5,834 bases of DNA from an uncultured Lachnospiraceae bacterium. Lineage in GTDB: Bacteria > Bacillota_A > Clostridia > Lachnospirales > Lachnospiraceae. The stretch is taken from positions 1-5,834 of the forward strand of contig CAMOZF010000125.1 of assembly GCA_946630765.1 (NCBI GenBank), written 5' to 3'. The notes below the pieces were generated by a model. The model searched no databases and was not told the DNA's origin. It worked only from the letters and a program-made list of their open reading frames with translations. Made by a program: the position numbers and the translations under genes. Below are positions 1 through 5,760 of this stretch, piece by piece (position 1 is the stretch's first letter; each line of letters starts with the position of its first letter).

Positions 1-880
1 TAAAGGACATGAAGCACAGGGCAATGAAGCCTGCAATCGTTGTAACAGAGGAGCCCAGAACGCTGGTCAGCGTGTTCTGAATCGCAGTTGCCATGGCCTG
101 TTTGTGGTCCTTTTCGTGCAGCAGCTCTTCATTGTAGCTGTGCCACAGGAAAATCGAATAGTCCATCGTGACCGCGAGCTGAAGCACTGCCGACAGCGCC
201 TTCGTAATGTACGAAATCTCTCCCAGAAAGACGTTGGAGCCCAGGTTCAGCAGGATCATCATGCCGATCGAAAGCAGGAAAACGAAGGGCACCAGGAAGC
301 CGTCCAGAAGAAGAAGCATTGCGGCTGTCGCACAGGCAACGGCGAGGCCCACATACACCGGCTCCTCCTTCTCGCAGAGATCCCGAAGGTCGATCACGAG
401 GGCCGTCATGCCGGACACGAAGCAGCGTTCTCCGGCAACCTTTCGGATCTCTCTGACCGCCTCCATCGTCTCATCCTCGGATGTTCCGGTGTCGAAAAAT
501 GCCGCGAGCATCGTCGAATGGTCCGAGTAGAATGCGTCCCGGATCTTCTCCGGGAGCATTTCCTTCGGAATATCTTCACTGAGCAGTGAATCGCAGCCAA
601 TCACGGTATCCACGTGATCGATTTCCTTCAGCCGCTCCGTCAGATCCCGCACCTCACTATCCTGCATATTTTCCAGGATGAGGAAGGTGAAGGCGCCTTT
701 ATGGAAGTCCTTCATCAGTTCATTCTGTCCGATGACCGTATCCATATCCTCCGGCAGATACGTCAGCAAATCATAGTTGACGCGGGTCCTGGCCATTCCG
801 ATCACCGACGGAATCATCAGAACCAGGGAAAGAATCAGGATCGGTATCCGAAACTTTACCACCAGTTTACCAAATTTCAT
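1..880 (-). CDS. MMPL/RND-family transporter, N-terminal part (C-terminus beyond window)
   Basis: The visible part is 293 codons read leftward from an ATG at 878-880, with GGAGG at 889-893 and an 8-nt spacer. Order of parts: one membrane helix (about residues 10-30, rich in I/L/V), a long polar extracytoplasmic loop (about 31-172), then closely packed helices at about 174-192, 195-215, 224-247 and 271-292. The fourth of these carries AVTMDYSIFL (236-245). Its Asp240 sits where RND and MMPL pumps keep the membrane-embedded aspartate of the proton relay. This TM1, large loop, TM2-5 layout is the first half of an MMPL/HAE3-type exporter, usually 700 residues or more, so well over half is probably missing. 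Such proteins use proton flux to move lipids or hydrophobic drugs. It lies 19 bp after the DUF308 gene and is surely co-transcribed with it. The nearby TetR gene suggests ligand-induced expression. The substrate cannot be told. Confidence 0.88.
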   Translation of the reverse strand, partial: MKFGKLVVKFRIPILILSLVLMIPSVIGMARTRVNYDLLTYLPEDMDTVIGQNELMKDFHKGAFTFLILENMQDSEVRDLTERLKEIDHVDTVIGCDSLLSEDIPKEMLPEKIRDAFYSDHSTMLAAFFDTGTSEDETMEAVREIRKVAGERCFVSGMTALVIDLRDLCEKEEPVYVGLAVACATAAMLLLLDGFLVPFVFLLSIGMMILLNLGSNVFLGEISYITKALSAVLQLAVTMDYSIFLWHSYNEELLHEKDHKQAMATAIQNTLTSVLGSSVTTIAGFIALCFMSF

Positions 881-899
881 ATCTTTATCCTCCAAGCTT

Positions 900-1493
900 T
901 TAATACTCTGCATACTCGGTCTCGATCACATCCGGCCGCTGATTCTTCGCAATCTTCACGGTGCTCAGCGCGACGAGAAGATTCAGCACACCCTCCAGCG
1001 CGAGCGCGATCCCGAACAGCACCTGCAGCACCGAAGCGCCCGCCGCCGGTCTCAGGATCAGAAGGATGCCTGCGATACAGCTAAGAAGCGCAACCCCCGC
1101 GGTCGTCCACCAGCTGGTAATTCCGAATTTCCGCGCATCCAGAGAAATCTGTATTTTGAAAAGGCCCTCGACGAGTATCGCCACACCGCCTGCCGTGCAC
1201 AGGAAATTGATCGTGCTTTCCCGGTGCAGCAGGACGATCACACCGAGCACGAGAAGCAGAATGCCGAACTGCCAGTCATACTGGAAGGCCAGCCGGAACA
1301 GGTCCCGGGAGAAATAGCCGACCAGCTTGATCACGCCGAACAGGATCAGCGATCCCCCTGTCACGATCCCGAGGTACTGCCCCGCTTCCGAAGGATGCAG
1401 GATGAAAAACAGTCCCAGGAGAAGCAACAGTATGGAAACTGCAATATAGCCGATTTTCGCGATAATGATCATCGCCTGCGGATGATGTTTCAT
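900..1493 (-). CDS. DUF308/HdeD-like six-helix membrane protein
   Basis: This 197-residue hydrophobic protein has six predicted membrane helices at about 12-33, 39-61, 74-90, 94-114, 127-148 and 152-176. They form three helix pairs; the first helix of each pair ends in a similar polar turn (LHPS at 32-35, LHRES at 89-93, LRPAAG at 147-152). This three-fold repeat, the size and the glycine-rich helices are typical of the DUF308 family, named for the E. coli acid-resistance protein HdeD. The biochemical function of most members is unknown. The last ~20 residues are polar and acidic (VIETEYAEY) and probably cytoplasmic. The ATG at 1491-1493 is supported by GAGGGGG at 1502-1508 with an 8-nt spacer. 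It is the first gene of a unit with the downstream MMPL transporter, suggesting an accessory or envelope-stress role. It is complete and undamaged. Confidence 0.85.
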   Translation of the reverse strand: MKHHPQAMIIIAKIGYIAVSILLLLLGLFFILHPSEAGQYLGIVTGGSLILFGVIKLVGYFSRDLFRLAFQYDWQFGILLLVLGVIVLLHRESTINFLCTAGGVAILVEGLFKIQISLDARKFGITSWWTTAGVALLSCIAGILLILRPAAGASVLQVLFGIALALEGVLNLLVALSTVKIAKNQRPDVIETEYAEY

Positions 1494-1538
1494 GCTTGAT
1501 TCCCCCTCATTTCTTCATTTTTTCTGACTACGCTCTGA

Positions 1539-1547
1539 ATTATAGCA
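1539..1547 (-). promoter_or_regulatory. Extended -10 promoter for the DUF308-MMPL unit
   Basis: Reading the minus strand, TGCTATAAT gives a perfect TATAAT (1539-1544) with an extended -10 TGn. The -35 region 17 bp upstream (GTTTTC) is poor, which is normal for extended -10 promoters. Transcription would start near 1532, about 38 bases before the ATG. A short palindrome CAGGCTCCTG (1546-1555) overlaps the upstream side of the -10 and is a weak candidate for a repressor contact. The rest of the 184-bp gap 1494-1677 holds the tetR terminator and nothing else recognised. Confidence 0.7.
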
Positions 1548-1620
1548 GGCTCCTGAGGAAAGAAAACGGTCAGAAGAACCCGCCGTGCCAAAAATTCAGA
1601 CACTGCGCGCGAAATGCCCA

Positions 1621-1657
1621 AAACACAAAAATGCCCCGGACAGCAAGCTGCCGGGGC
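1621..1657 (-). terminator. Intrinsic terminator of the tetR gene
   Basis: On the minus strand a GC-rich hairpin, GCCCCGG / CCGGGGC (arms 1651-1657 and 1633-1639), has inner CAG/CTG pairs. It is followed by the T-rich run ATTTTTGTGTTT (1621-1632). It begins 20 bases after the TetR stop codon. It separates the repressor transcript from the DUF308-MMPL unit, which therefore needs its own promoter. No T-run follows on the plus-strand side, so it works mainly in one direction. Confidence 0.85.
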
Positions 1658-1677
1658 GCTGTGAAACCATTATGTAA

Positions 1678-2238
1678 TTATTGTTGGTCAGGGATCAGGT
1701 GGAACGGGTCCGTCATATTGCCGCTCTGGATTTCAAAGATCCGCCGGAAATTCCGGATGTTCTCCTCCTGCATGCCCTGATTCAGCCATTCCGTTACCAG
1801 CCCGAAAAGAAGGCAGCGGTAACAGACGATCAGAAGCTCCTGATCCTGCGGCTTCATATCCTGATCCTTCAATGCGGCCGCTGCGTAGCGGCGGACAAAA
1901 TAATCCGCAGTCTCCCTCAGATACCGTTCGAAGACATCCCTGCTGAGCGAGCGATAAATATGCATGATCGCCCGCTTTTTCGCGGACGCAAACTCCACCA
2001 CCGCATCGAAGCATTCCTGAAGCGTCGACGCGCCGGCGTATTTACGGATCACTAGGTCCGACTCTTCCTTCACGATCTCCTCCAGAAGCTCCGGAATCCC
2101 CTGATAATGATAATAAAAGGAATTGCGGTTGATTCCGCAGTCCATGACAATGCTCTTCACGGTAATCTCCGAGAGCGGATGTTCGTCGAGAAGCCGCAAA
2201 AAACTCTCCTTAATCGCTTTTTCCATCAGATTCGGCAT
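1678..2238 (-). CDS. TetR/AcrR-family transcriptional repressor
   Basis: The protein has 186 residues. Residues 5-52 form the TetR-type DNA-binding domain: ITVKSIVMDCGINRNSFYYH (25-44) carries the helix-turn-helix, with the family's aromatic FYYHY signature just after the recognition helix, followed by the GIPELLEEI helix. The remaining ~130 residues are helical with aromatic and hydrophobic patches (for example YRCLLFGLVTEWL), as expected of a ligand-binding and dimerising domain of the TetR_C/DhaS-like kind. The ATG at 2236-2238 was chosen because AGGGAG lies 5 bases upstream (2244-2249); Met5 is a possible but unsupported alternative. It ends in its own terminator. It probably represses itself and the DUF308-MMPL unit. 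Control of the divergent sugar genes is also possible because they share the upstream region. The ligand is unknown. Confidence 0.9.
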   Translation of the reverse strand: MPNLMEKAIKESFLRLLDEHPLSEITVKSIVMDCGINRNSFYYHYQGIPELLEEIVKEESDLVIRKYAGASTLQECFDAVVEFASAKKRAIMHIYRSLSRDVFERYLRETADYFVRRYAAAALKDQDMKPQDQELLIVCYRCLLFGLVTEWLNQGMQEENIRNFRRIFEIQSGNMTDPFHLIPDQQ

Positions 2239-2251
2239 AGTTTCTCCCTGC

Positions 2252-2290
2252 GGACCGTACAGAAGCTTCCTGACTGCCTGTACCGGGTCC
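2252..2290. repeat. Inverted repeat in the tetR leader: operator or mRNA hairpin
   Basis: GGACCGTACAG (2252-2262) is matched by CTGTAC-CG-GGTCC (2278-2290). This gives 11 complementary base pairs with a 2-base bulge (2284-2285) and a 15-base loop. It lies between the likely tetR start of transcription and the tetR ribosome site at 2244-2249. As DNA it could be the operator for TetR autorepression. As RNA it would be a stable hairpin ending 2 bases before the Shine-Dalgarno. Confidence 0.6.
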
Positions 2291-2291
2291 T

Positions 2292-2320
2292 ATTGTAGAA
2301 TTTTATCACGCGCTCCGCTT
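2292..2320 (-). promoter_or_regulatory. Probable tetR promoter (weak -35)
   Basis: The minus strand has TACAAT (2292-2297), one base from consensus, and an overlapping-region alternative TAAAAT (2300-2305). With a 17-bp spacer the -35 for TACAAT is AAGCGG (2315-2320), a poor match. Position and AT-richness fit the tetR promoter, but which -10 is used cannot be decided by eye. Transcription would start at or within the inverted repeat at 2252-2290. Confidence 0.4.
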
Positions 2321-2347
2321 GACAGCTATGGGCAAATGCCGCGCGTC

Positions 2348-2384
2348 TGTCGTAATTTCCGACATTTTCAAGCGATTTGTCGGA
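2348..2384. promoter_or_regulatory. Cluster of TGTCG/CGACA inverted repeats, operator candidate
   Basis: TGTCGTAATTTCCGACA (2348-2364) is a 17-bp near-perfect palindrome, with 7 of 8 positions pairing about a central T. Its right half TCCGACA (2358-2364) is also an inverted repeat of TGTCGGA (2378-2384). The two like-oriented half-sites start exactly 30 bp apart, about three helical turns, so they would face the same side of the DNA. The site lies in the divergent region between tetR and the plus-strand sugar operon, upstream of both promoters. The bound protein is not known. Confidence 0.5.
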
Positions 2385-2449
2385 CTGATTCCGGCCAGCC
2401 GCCAGGTCCTTTTCTTTTCAGACTTCCGGCATTTCCCGCGTTTTTCGTA

Positions 2450-2479
2450 TTGACAGATGTCTTTCCGATAAAGTAAGAT
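2450..2479 (+). promoter_or_regulatory. Sigma-A-type promoter of the isomerase-hydrolase unit
   Basis: TTGACA (2450-2455) is a perfect -35 box, followed after 18 bp by TAAGAT (2474-2479), which matches 4 of 6 of the -10 consensus. Transcription would start near 2486, giving a leader of only about 20 bases before the ATG at 2507. The -35 box overlaps a 10-bp palindrome, GACAGATGTC (2452-2461), where a repressor could block polymerase. Confidence 0.65.
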
Positions 2480-2506
2480 GGATAAAACACTTTTCGGAGG
2501 TTTATC

Positions 2507-3364
2507 ATGAATATCGGAGTCAATACATTCGGTCTGAAATATGACCTGTTCCGCGATTTTGACGGGGCGCTTGCGCGGGTAAAGGAAATCGGTTTTACGG
2601 CCATCGAGATCTGTGCCATGTCGGCGGAGGCGGCCAAAGGCTTCCTCGAAAAGATCCCGGAGGAGCAGAAAAAGAACATGCAGGACACGCCGCTTTCAAG
2701 GACCTTTCAGCCCCTTCCCGATGCGGTTCTTCTGACAGAGAAAATCCGTGCGCACGGCTTCCACGTCGATACCGTGCACTGCAGCCTTCCGATCGATTCG
2801 GATGATGCAGGCGTTCTCCGCTACACGGAGGAGCTTGCCGACTTTTACCAGAAGACCGGCATCCGCTATGTCGTTACCAGCCCGATGGTCAGACTTCAGA
2901 AGATGAAGGAAATTGCGCCGCGCCTGGAGCTTGCGGCGAGAACCCTGCAGGAGAACGGCATGTTCCTTCTGATCCATAACCACGCCTCGGAATGTCACAG
3001 CGAGGACGGAACGACGGCGCTCGAGTACGCGATGGAACACTGTCCGCACCTCTACGCCGAGCCGGACGCCGGCTGGATGGTTGCCGGCGGCATGGACCCG
3101 GTGCCCTTCATGGAAAAATACGGCAGCCGGATCATTCATTTGCACCTGAAGGATTTCAAGAAAGGCTTTGATCCGGAAGGCGAGGGCGAGGAACGCTTCT
3201 CGGCGATCGGCGAAGGCATTCTGCCGCTTCGCGCGGTGCTTGAAGCGAAAAAGCACTGTGCGGTAACGGAACAGGGATTTTTCATCGATCAGGATGCTTC
3301 GACCGGAGATTTTATCGAGGATCTTCGCACCGGCTACGAAAACGTAAGAAAAAACCTTGAATAA
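2507..3364 (+). CDS. Sugar phosphate isomerase/epimerase (xylose-isomerase-like TIM barrel)
   Basis: The protein has 285 residues, the usual length of the AP-endonuclease-2/xylose-isomerase-like TIM-barrel family that includes IolE-type and YcjR-type sugar enzymes. Family marks in order: AIEI with Glu34 on strand 2, TVHCSL with His91, LLIHNHASE (154-162), EPDAGWMVAGG (185-195) with the metal-ligand-type Asp187, IIHLHLKDF (209-217) with His213 and Asp216, AIGEG (233-237), and TEQ with Glu255. These residues form the divalent-metal and substrate site. There is no signal peptide, so it is cytoplasmic. The ATG follows GGAGG (2496-2500) at 6 bases and its own promoter. The family isomerises or epimerises sugars, sugar phosphates, keto-sugars or inosose; the substrate cannot be read from sequence. 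The downstream glycoside hydrolase suggests it acts on the sugar that enzyme releases. Confidence 0.85.
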   Translation: MNIGVNTFGLKYDLFRDFDGALARVKEIGFTAIEICAMSAEAAKGFLEKIPEEQKKNMQDTPLSRTFQPLPDAVLLTEKIRAHGFHVDTVHCSLPIDSDDAGVLRYTEELADFYQKTGIRYVVTSPMVRLQKMKEIAPRLELAARTLQENGMFLLIHNHASECHSEDGTTALEYAMEHCPHLYAEPDAGWMVAGGMDPVPFMEKYGSRIIHLHLKDFKKGFDPEGEGEERFSAIGEGILPLRAVLEAKKHCAVTEQGFFIDQDASTGDFIEDLRTGYENVRKNLE

Positions 3365-3410
3365 CCCTGCGCCTTCATGGGTCCAAAGAAGCTTCGGAAA
3401 GGAAAAGACG

Positions 3411-5387
3411 ATGAAGTGGTGGCTGAATGAACAGATCCGGATGATCCAGAACAACCTGCAGCTGGACAGTCCCGGAAAAATCGATCCCAAAACCCACGTC
3501 GCACGGCTGAAGGAGATGCACGCAAACGTCCTTCAGCTGAACTGCGGCGGCATCTGGTCCTTCTATCCGACGGGAAAGGATTATCAGATCGAAAGTCCGT
3601 ATCTTCGCGACGATTTTTTCGGGCGGATGACGGAGGAATGTCACAGAAACGGCATCCGCGTGATCGCGCGCTTTGACTTTTCGAAGCTTCCCGATACGCT
3701 TGAGCAGAAATACCCGGACTGGTGGGCGACAAACCGCGACGGCTCCTATGTCCGCTACAACGGGACCATTGCGACCTGCGTGAACAGCCGCTACCAGCAG
3801 CTTCTGTCATCGGAGATCATTGCCGACGTCATCCGCCGGTACCGGATTGACGGCGTATTTTTCAACTGGTTCGGCTATGTCAATATGGACTACGAGGGAA
3901 ATGTCTTCGGCCCCTGCCAGTGCGAAAACTGCCGCAGAAAATTCCGCGAAATGTTTGGTGAGGATCTTCCGGAGGACTTTCAGGGACTGCCGGAGCTGCA
4001 GGAAAAGTACAAGGAATTCAAGAAACGCACGGTCCGGGAAATCCTTCAGCGGATCCGGAACACCGTGGAGGCGCTTTCAGATGATATCGCGATCAGCACC
4101 TATGTGACGGAGGGCGTAGATATCGTCCGGGACGAGTCCAATACCGATCCGAAAAAGCCGCTTCCCTACTGGCCTTACATGAGCTCGGACAATGTCACCC
4201 TGATCGCCGACAGCTATCCCGACAAGCGTTCCTCGAACGTCTCAATCAACGCCCTCTCCCTGTCCCACCGCTACAGCAGCATTGACCGCGCGTGGACCAG
4301 GATCCGCCTTTACCAGAATCTCGCAGCCGGCGGCGCGCTGGATTTCTGCATTCTCGGCGGCTTTACGGACTATCCGGACAAAAAGAATCTCCCGGACGCC
4401 GCGTCGGTATTTGCCTTTGCCGAGCGGTATCAGGAAATTTTCTCCGGGCTGAAAAGAACTGCGCAAATCGCGGTGCTCGCTTCCTACGGCACGCGGAAAA
4501 GCCATGCCGCCTATCGCGGCCTCTTCCGCATGCTGAAGGAAGAACATCTACTGTTCTGCGTCCTCGAGCCGGAAGCTGTGCGAAAGAATCCTTCACTTCT
4601 TGAAGGGAAAAAGCTTGTCTTCTTTACGGGTGAGGGGCTGGATCTTCTGCCCCTTGTGGAAAAAAAAGGCGGCGCCGCGGTCTTTATCGACGACGGCTCC
4701 GCCTCAGTTGGAAAGTCCGCTGATCTGATCGCTTCCGCTTTCGGCATTACTGCTCTCTCAGAGGAACTCCGCCCTTCAAACGGCTCCTTCTATTTCCGCG
4801 CCGCACCGGCTCCGGCCTTCCAAAGGCTTCAGGAAGAAGGGACCAACTGGATCGCGCTTCTTTCAGCGCGCCGCAAATTCCGGCTGCTTCCGGGCGCGAA
4901 AGGAATGCTGCCGCTTGTACTGCCCTCCACCTTCGGCCCGCCCGAGCTGGCCTTCGGAAATAAAGAGAGCGACACGCCGCTTGCCGCGGCTTTCGGAAAG
5001 AATCTGTACATCGGATTCGATCTCAGCGGACAGTATGACCGTGTGGGTCAGGAAAGCGTCAGGGAAGCCTTCCTCTCGGCTGTTTCGTCCGTATCCGGCC
5101 TGCCGCGGGAGCTCCTTACCGACGCGCCCGAGATGTGCGAATTCTTCCTGAATGAGACCCAAAACAGCGGCGAATATCTTCTGCAGATCATCAATCTGAC
5201 CGGCTATAACGGGGTCCGCTTCTTTTCCGCGCCAAAGCTTTCCGGCATCCGCGTGCAGCTTCCCGGGAAAATGTTCCGGCGCATCCGGCGGCTCGGCCTC
5301 TCCTCCGAAGAAGAACTTCAGCCGGAGAACGGCGCCGCCGTGCTTGATCTTGACGGCGAGTATGCAGCGTTTCTATTAGAATGCTGA
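3411..5387 (+). CDS. GHL6-like glycoside hydrolase, cytoplasmic
   Basis: The protein has 658 residues. Residues 1 to ~335 form a TIM-barrel hydrolase like 'hypothetical glycosyl hydrolase 6' (GHL6): ARFDFSK (86-92), YPDWWATNRDGS (101-112), TCVNS (122-126), IDGVFFNWFGY (146-156), and a Cys motif GPCQCENCRRKF (167-178). Residues ~350-560 resemble the beta-galactosidase trimerisation (glutamine-amidotransferase-like) domain, with VFFTGEGLDLL (403-413) and AAVFIDDGS (422-430). Residues ~575-658 look like a beta-sandwich (YLLQIINLTG, 589-598). Acidic residues such as Asp89, Asp147 and Asp160 are catalytic candidates, but none is proven. There is no signal peptide, so the substrate must be imported. 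The ATG at 3411 has GGAAAGGA just upstream (3396-3403). The frame stays open back to a TTG at 3357 that overlaps the isomerase stop, but that start has no ribosome site. It lies 46 bp after the isomerase with no terminator between them, so the two are co-transcribed. Specificity is unknown. Confidence 0.82.
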   Translation: MKWWLNEQIRMIQNNLQLDSPGKIDPKTHVARLKEMHANVLQLNCGGIWSFYPTGKDYQIESPYLRDDFFGRMTEECHRNGIRVIARFDFSKLPDTLEQKYPDWWATNRDGSYVRYNGTIATCVNSRYQQLLSSEIIADVIRRYRIDGVFFNWFGYVNMDYEGNVFGPCQCENCRRKFREMFGEDLPEDFQGLPELQEKYKEFKKRTVREILQRIRNTVEALSDDIAISTYVTEGVDIVRDESNTDPKKPLPYWPYMSSDNVTLIADSYPDKRSSNVSINALSLSHRYSSIDRAWTRIRLYQNLAAGGALDFCILGGFTDYPDKKNLPDAASVFAFAERYQEIFSGLKRTAQIAVLASYGTRKSHAAYRGLFRMLKEEHLLFCVLEPEAVRKNPSLLEGKKLVFFTGEGLDLLPLVEKKGGAAVFIDDGSASVGKSADLIASAFGITALSEELRPSNGSFYFRAAPAPAFQRLQEEGTNWIALLSARRKFRLLPGAKGMLPLVLPSTFGPPELAFGNKESDTPLAAAFGKNLYIGFDLSGQYDRVGQESVREAFLSAVSSVSGLPRELLTDAPEMCEFFLNETQNSGEYLLQIINLTGYNGVRFFSAPKLSGIRVQLPGKMFRRIRRLGLSSEEELQPENGAAVLDLDGEYAAFLLEC

Positions 5388-5393
5388 CCCACC

Positions 5394-5657
5394 CTATGAT
5401 TCCAGTTTCGGAAGCACTTCATTCCACAGAAGCCGCAGGATCTCAAAGCCTCTCTCCGGCTCATGGGAAGTACAGAATATCAGTAAAAATGACTTCTCTT
5501 TTCTTTTACAGCGCAGATTTCAGGATCGCTCCGTACAGTCCTCCGAGCTGTCGCCGAGCATGAGGATGATGCCCCTGCGGCTGTCGGACAGGCACGGATA
5601 AAAGGCGCCGTTAAAGCCGTCGGTTTCAATTCTGAATATCTGTCTTTTCCCGGTCAT
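5394..5657 (-). pseudogene. Remnant of an alpha/beta-hydrolase-like gene, in-frame TGA, probably internally deleted
   Basis: From an ATG at 5655-5657, with AAGGGGG at 5666-5672 and an 8-nt spacer, one frame runs 88 codons to TAG at 5394-5396. It is interrupted by TGA at 5520-5522 (codon 46). The first 45 residues contain TDGFNGAFYP and GIILMLGDSSED, resembling the start of acyl-CoA thioester hydrolase/BAAT-type or dienelactone-hydrolase-like alpha/beta-hydrolases, where a 'GfyG.yyP' strand precedes 'vimlGdds'. Those proteins usually run to 250 residues or more. The tail after the stop, HEPERGFEILRLLWNEVLPK, looks like a genuine protein C-terminus, but I cannot assign it. The simplest reading is loss of the middle of the gene, including the catalytic Ser/Asp/His region. 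A real 45-residue peptide is the alternative. It converges on the hydrolase gene with only 6 bp between stop codons, leaving no room for a terminator. Confidence 0.5.
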
Positions 5658-5707
5658 TGATCAGTCCCCCTTCAATATACGGACGTAGCGGCTGCGAACA
5701 GTCTTTT

Positions 5708-5723
5708 GTTAGCAGTCACTAAC
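5708..5723. repeat. Inverted repeat just downstream of the remnant's promoter
   Basis: GTTAG (5708-5712) and CTAAC (5719-5723) form a perfect 5-bp inverted repeat with a 6-base spacer. It starts about 9 bases downstream of the -10 box of the minus-strand promoter, so a protein bound here would cover the transcription start. The size and layout suit a TetR- or MarR-type operator, but the arms are short and chance is possible. Confidence 0.35.
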
Positions 5724-5731
5724 CATTACTG

Positions 5732-5760
5732 ATTATATTCCCTTTTTGAAAGAAAATCAA
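5732..5760 (-). promoter_or_regulatory. Strong promoter of the hydrolase remnant
   Basis: The minus strand reads TTGATT (5755-5760), a 17-bp spacer, then a perfect TATAAT (5732-5737). The start would be near 5725, giving a leader of about 68 bases before the ATG at 5657. The promoter looks intact although the gene it serves appears broken. Confidence 0.65.

Noticed and set aside
104..589. 161-residue plus-strand open frame at the left edge
   Set aside because: It is opposite the MMPL gene, whose frame encodes clear membrane helices and the MDYS motif. The plus frame is His/Arg/Gln-rich without any signature.
777..1499. 240-residue plus-strand open frame
   Set aside because: It is the antisense shadow of the DUF308 gene and the MMPL start. 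The composition (Q/R/H-rich) is not protein-like.
1546..1555. CAGGCTCCTG palindrome as TetR operator of the DUF308 promoter
   Set aside because: Its 4-bp arms are too short to claim. It shares no sequence with the repeats near tetR, so it is mentioned only as a weak possibility in the promoter entry.
2364..2380. Possible CcpA cre site around TTCAAGCGATTTGT
   Set aside because: Only the central CG and part of the flanks fit; about three of the informative positions mismatch on either strand.
3357..3410. Upstream TTG start extending the hydrolase by 18 residues and overlapping the isomerase stop
   Set aside because: There is no Shine-Dalgarno at the right distance. The extension (NNPAPSWVQRSF) does not look like family sequence, while the ATG at 3411 has a purine-rich site and begins at the expected family start.
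2696..3810. Long minus-strand open frames opposite the isomerase and the start of the hydrolase
   Set aside because: They are low-complexity, Arg/Ser/Phe-rich readings of the complementary strand with no ribosome site or family motif, opposite genes with clear motifs.
5520..5522. TGA as a selenocysteine codon
   Set aside because: No convincing SECIS-like hairpin follows the TGA, the residue would not fall at a known catalytic cysteine, and the total length is far too short for the family suggested by the N-terminus.
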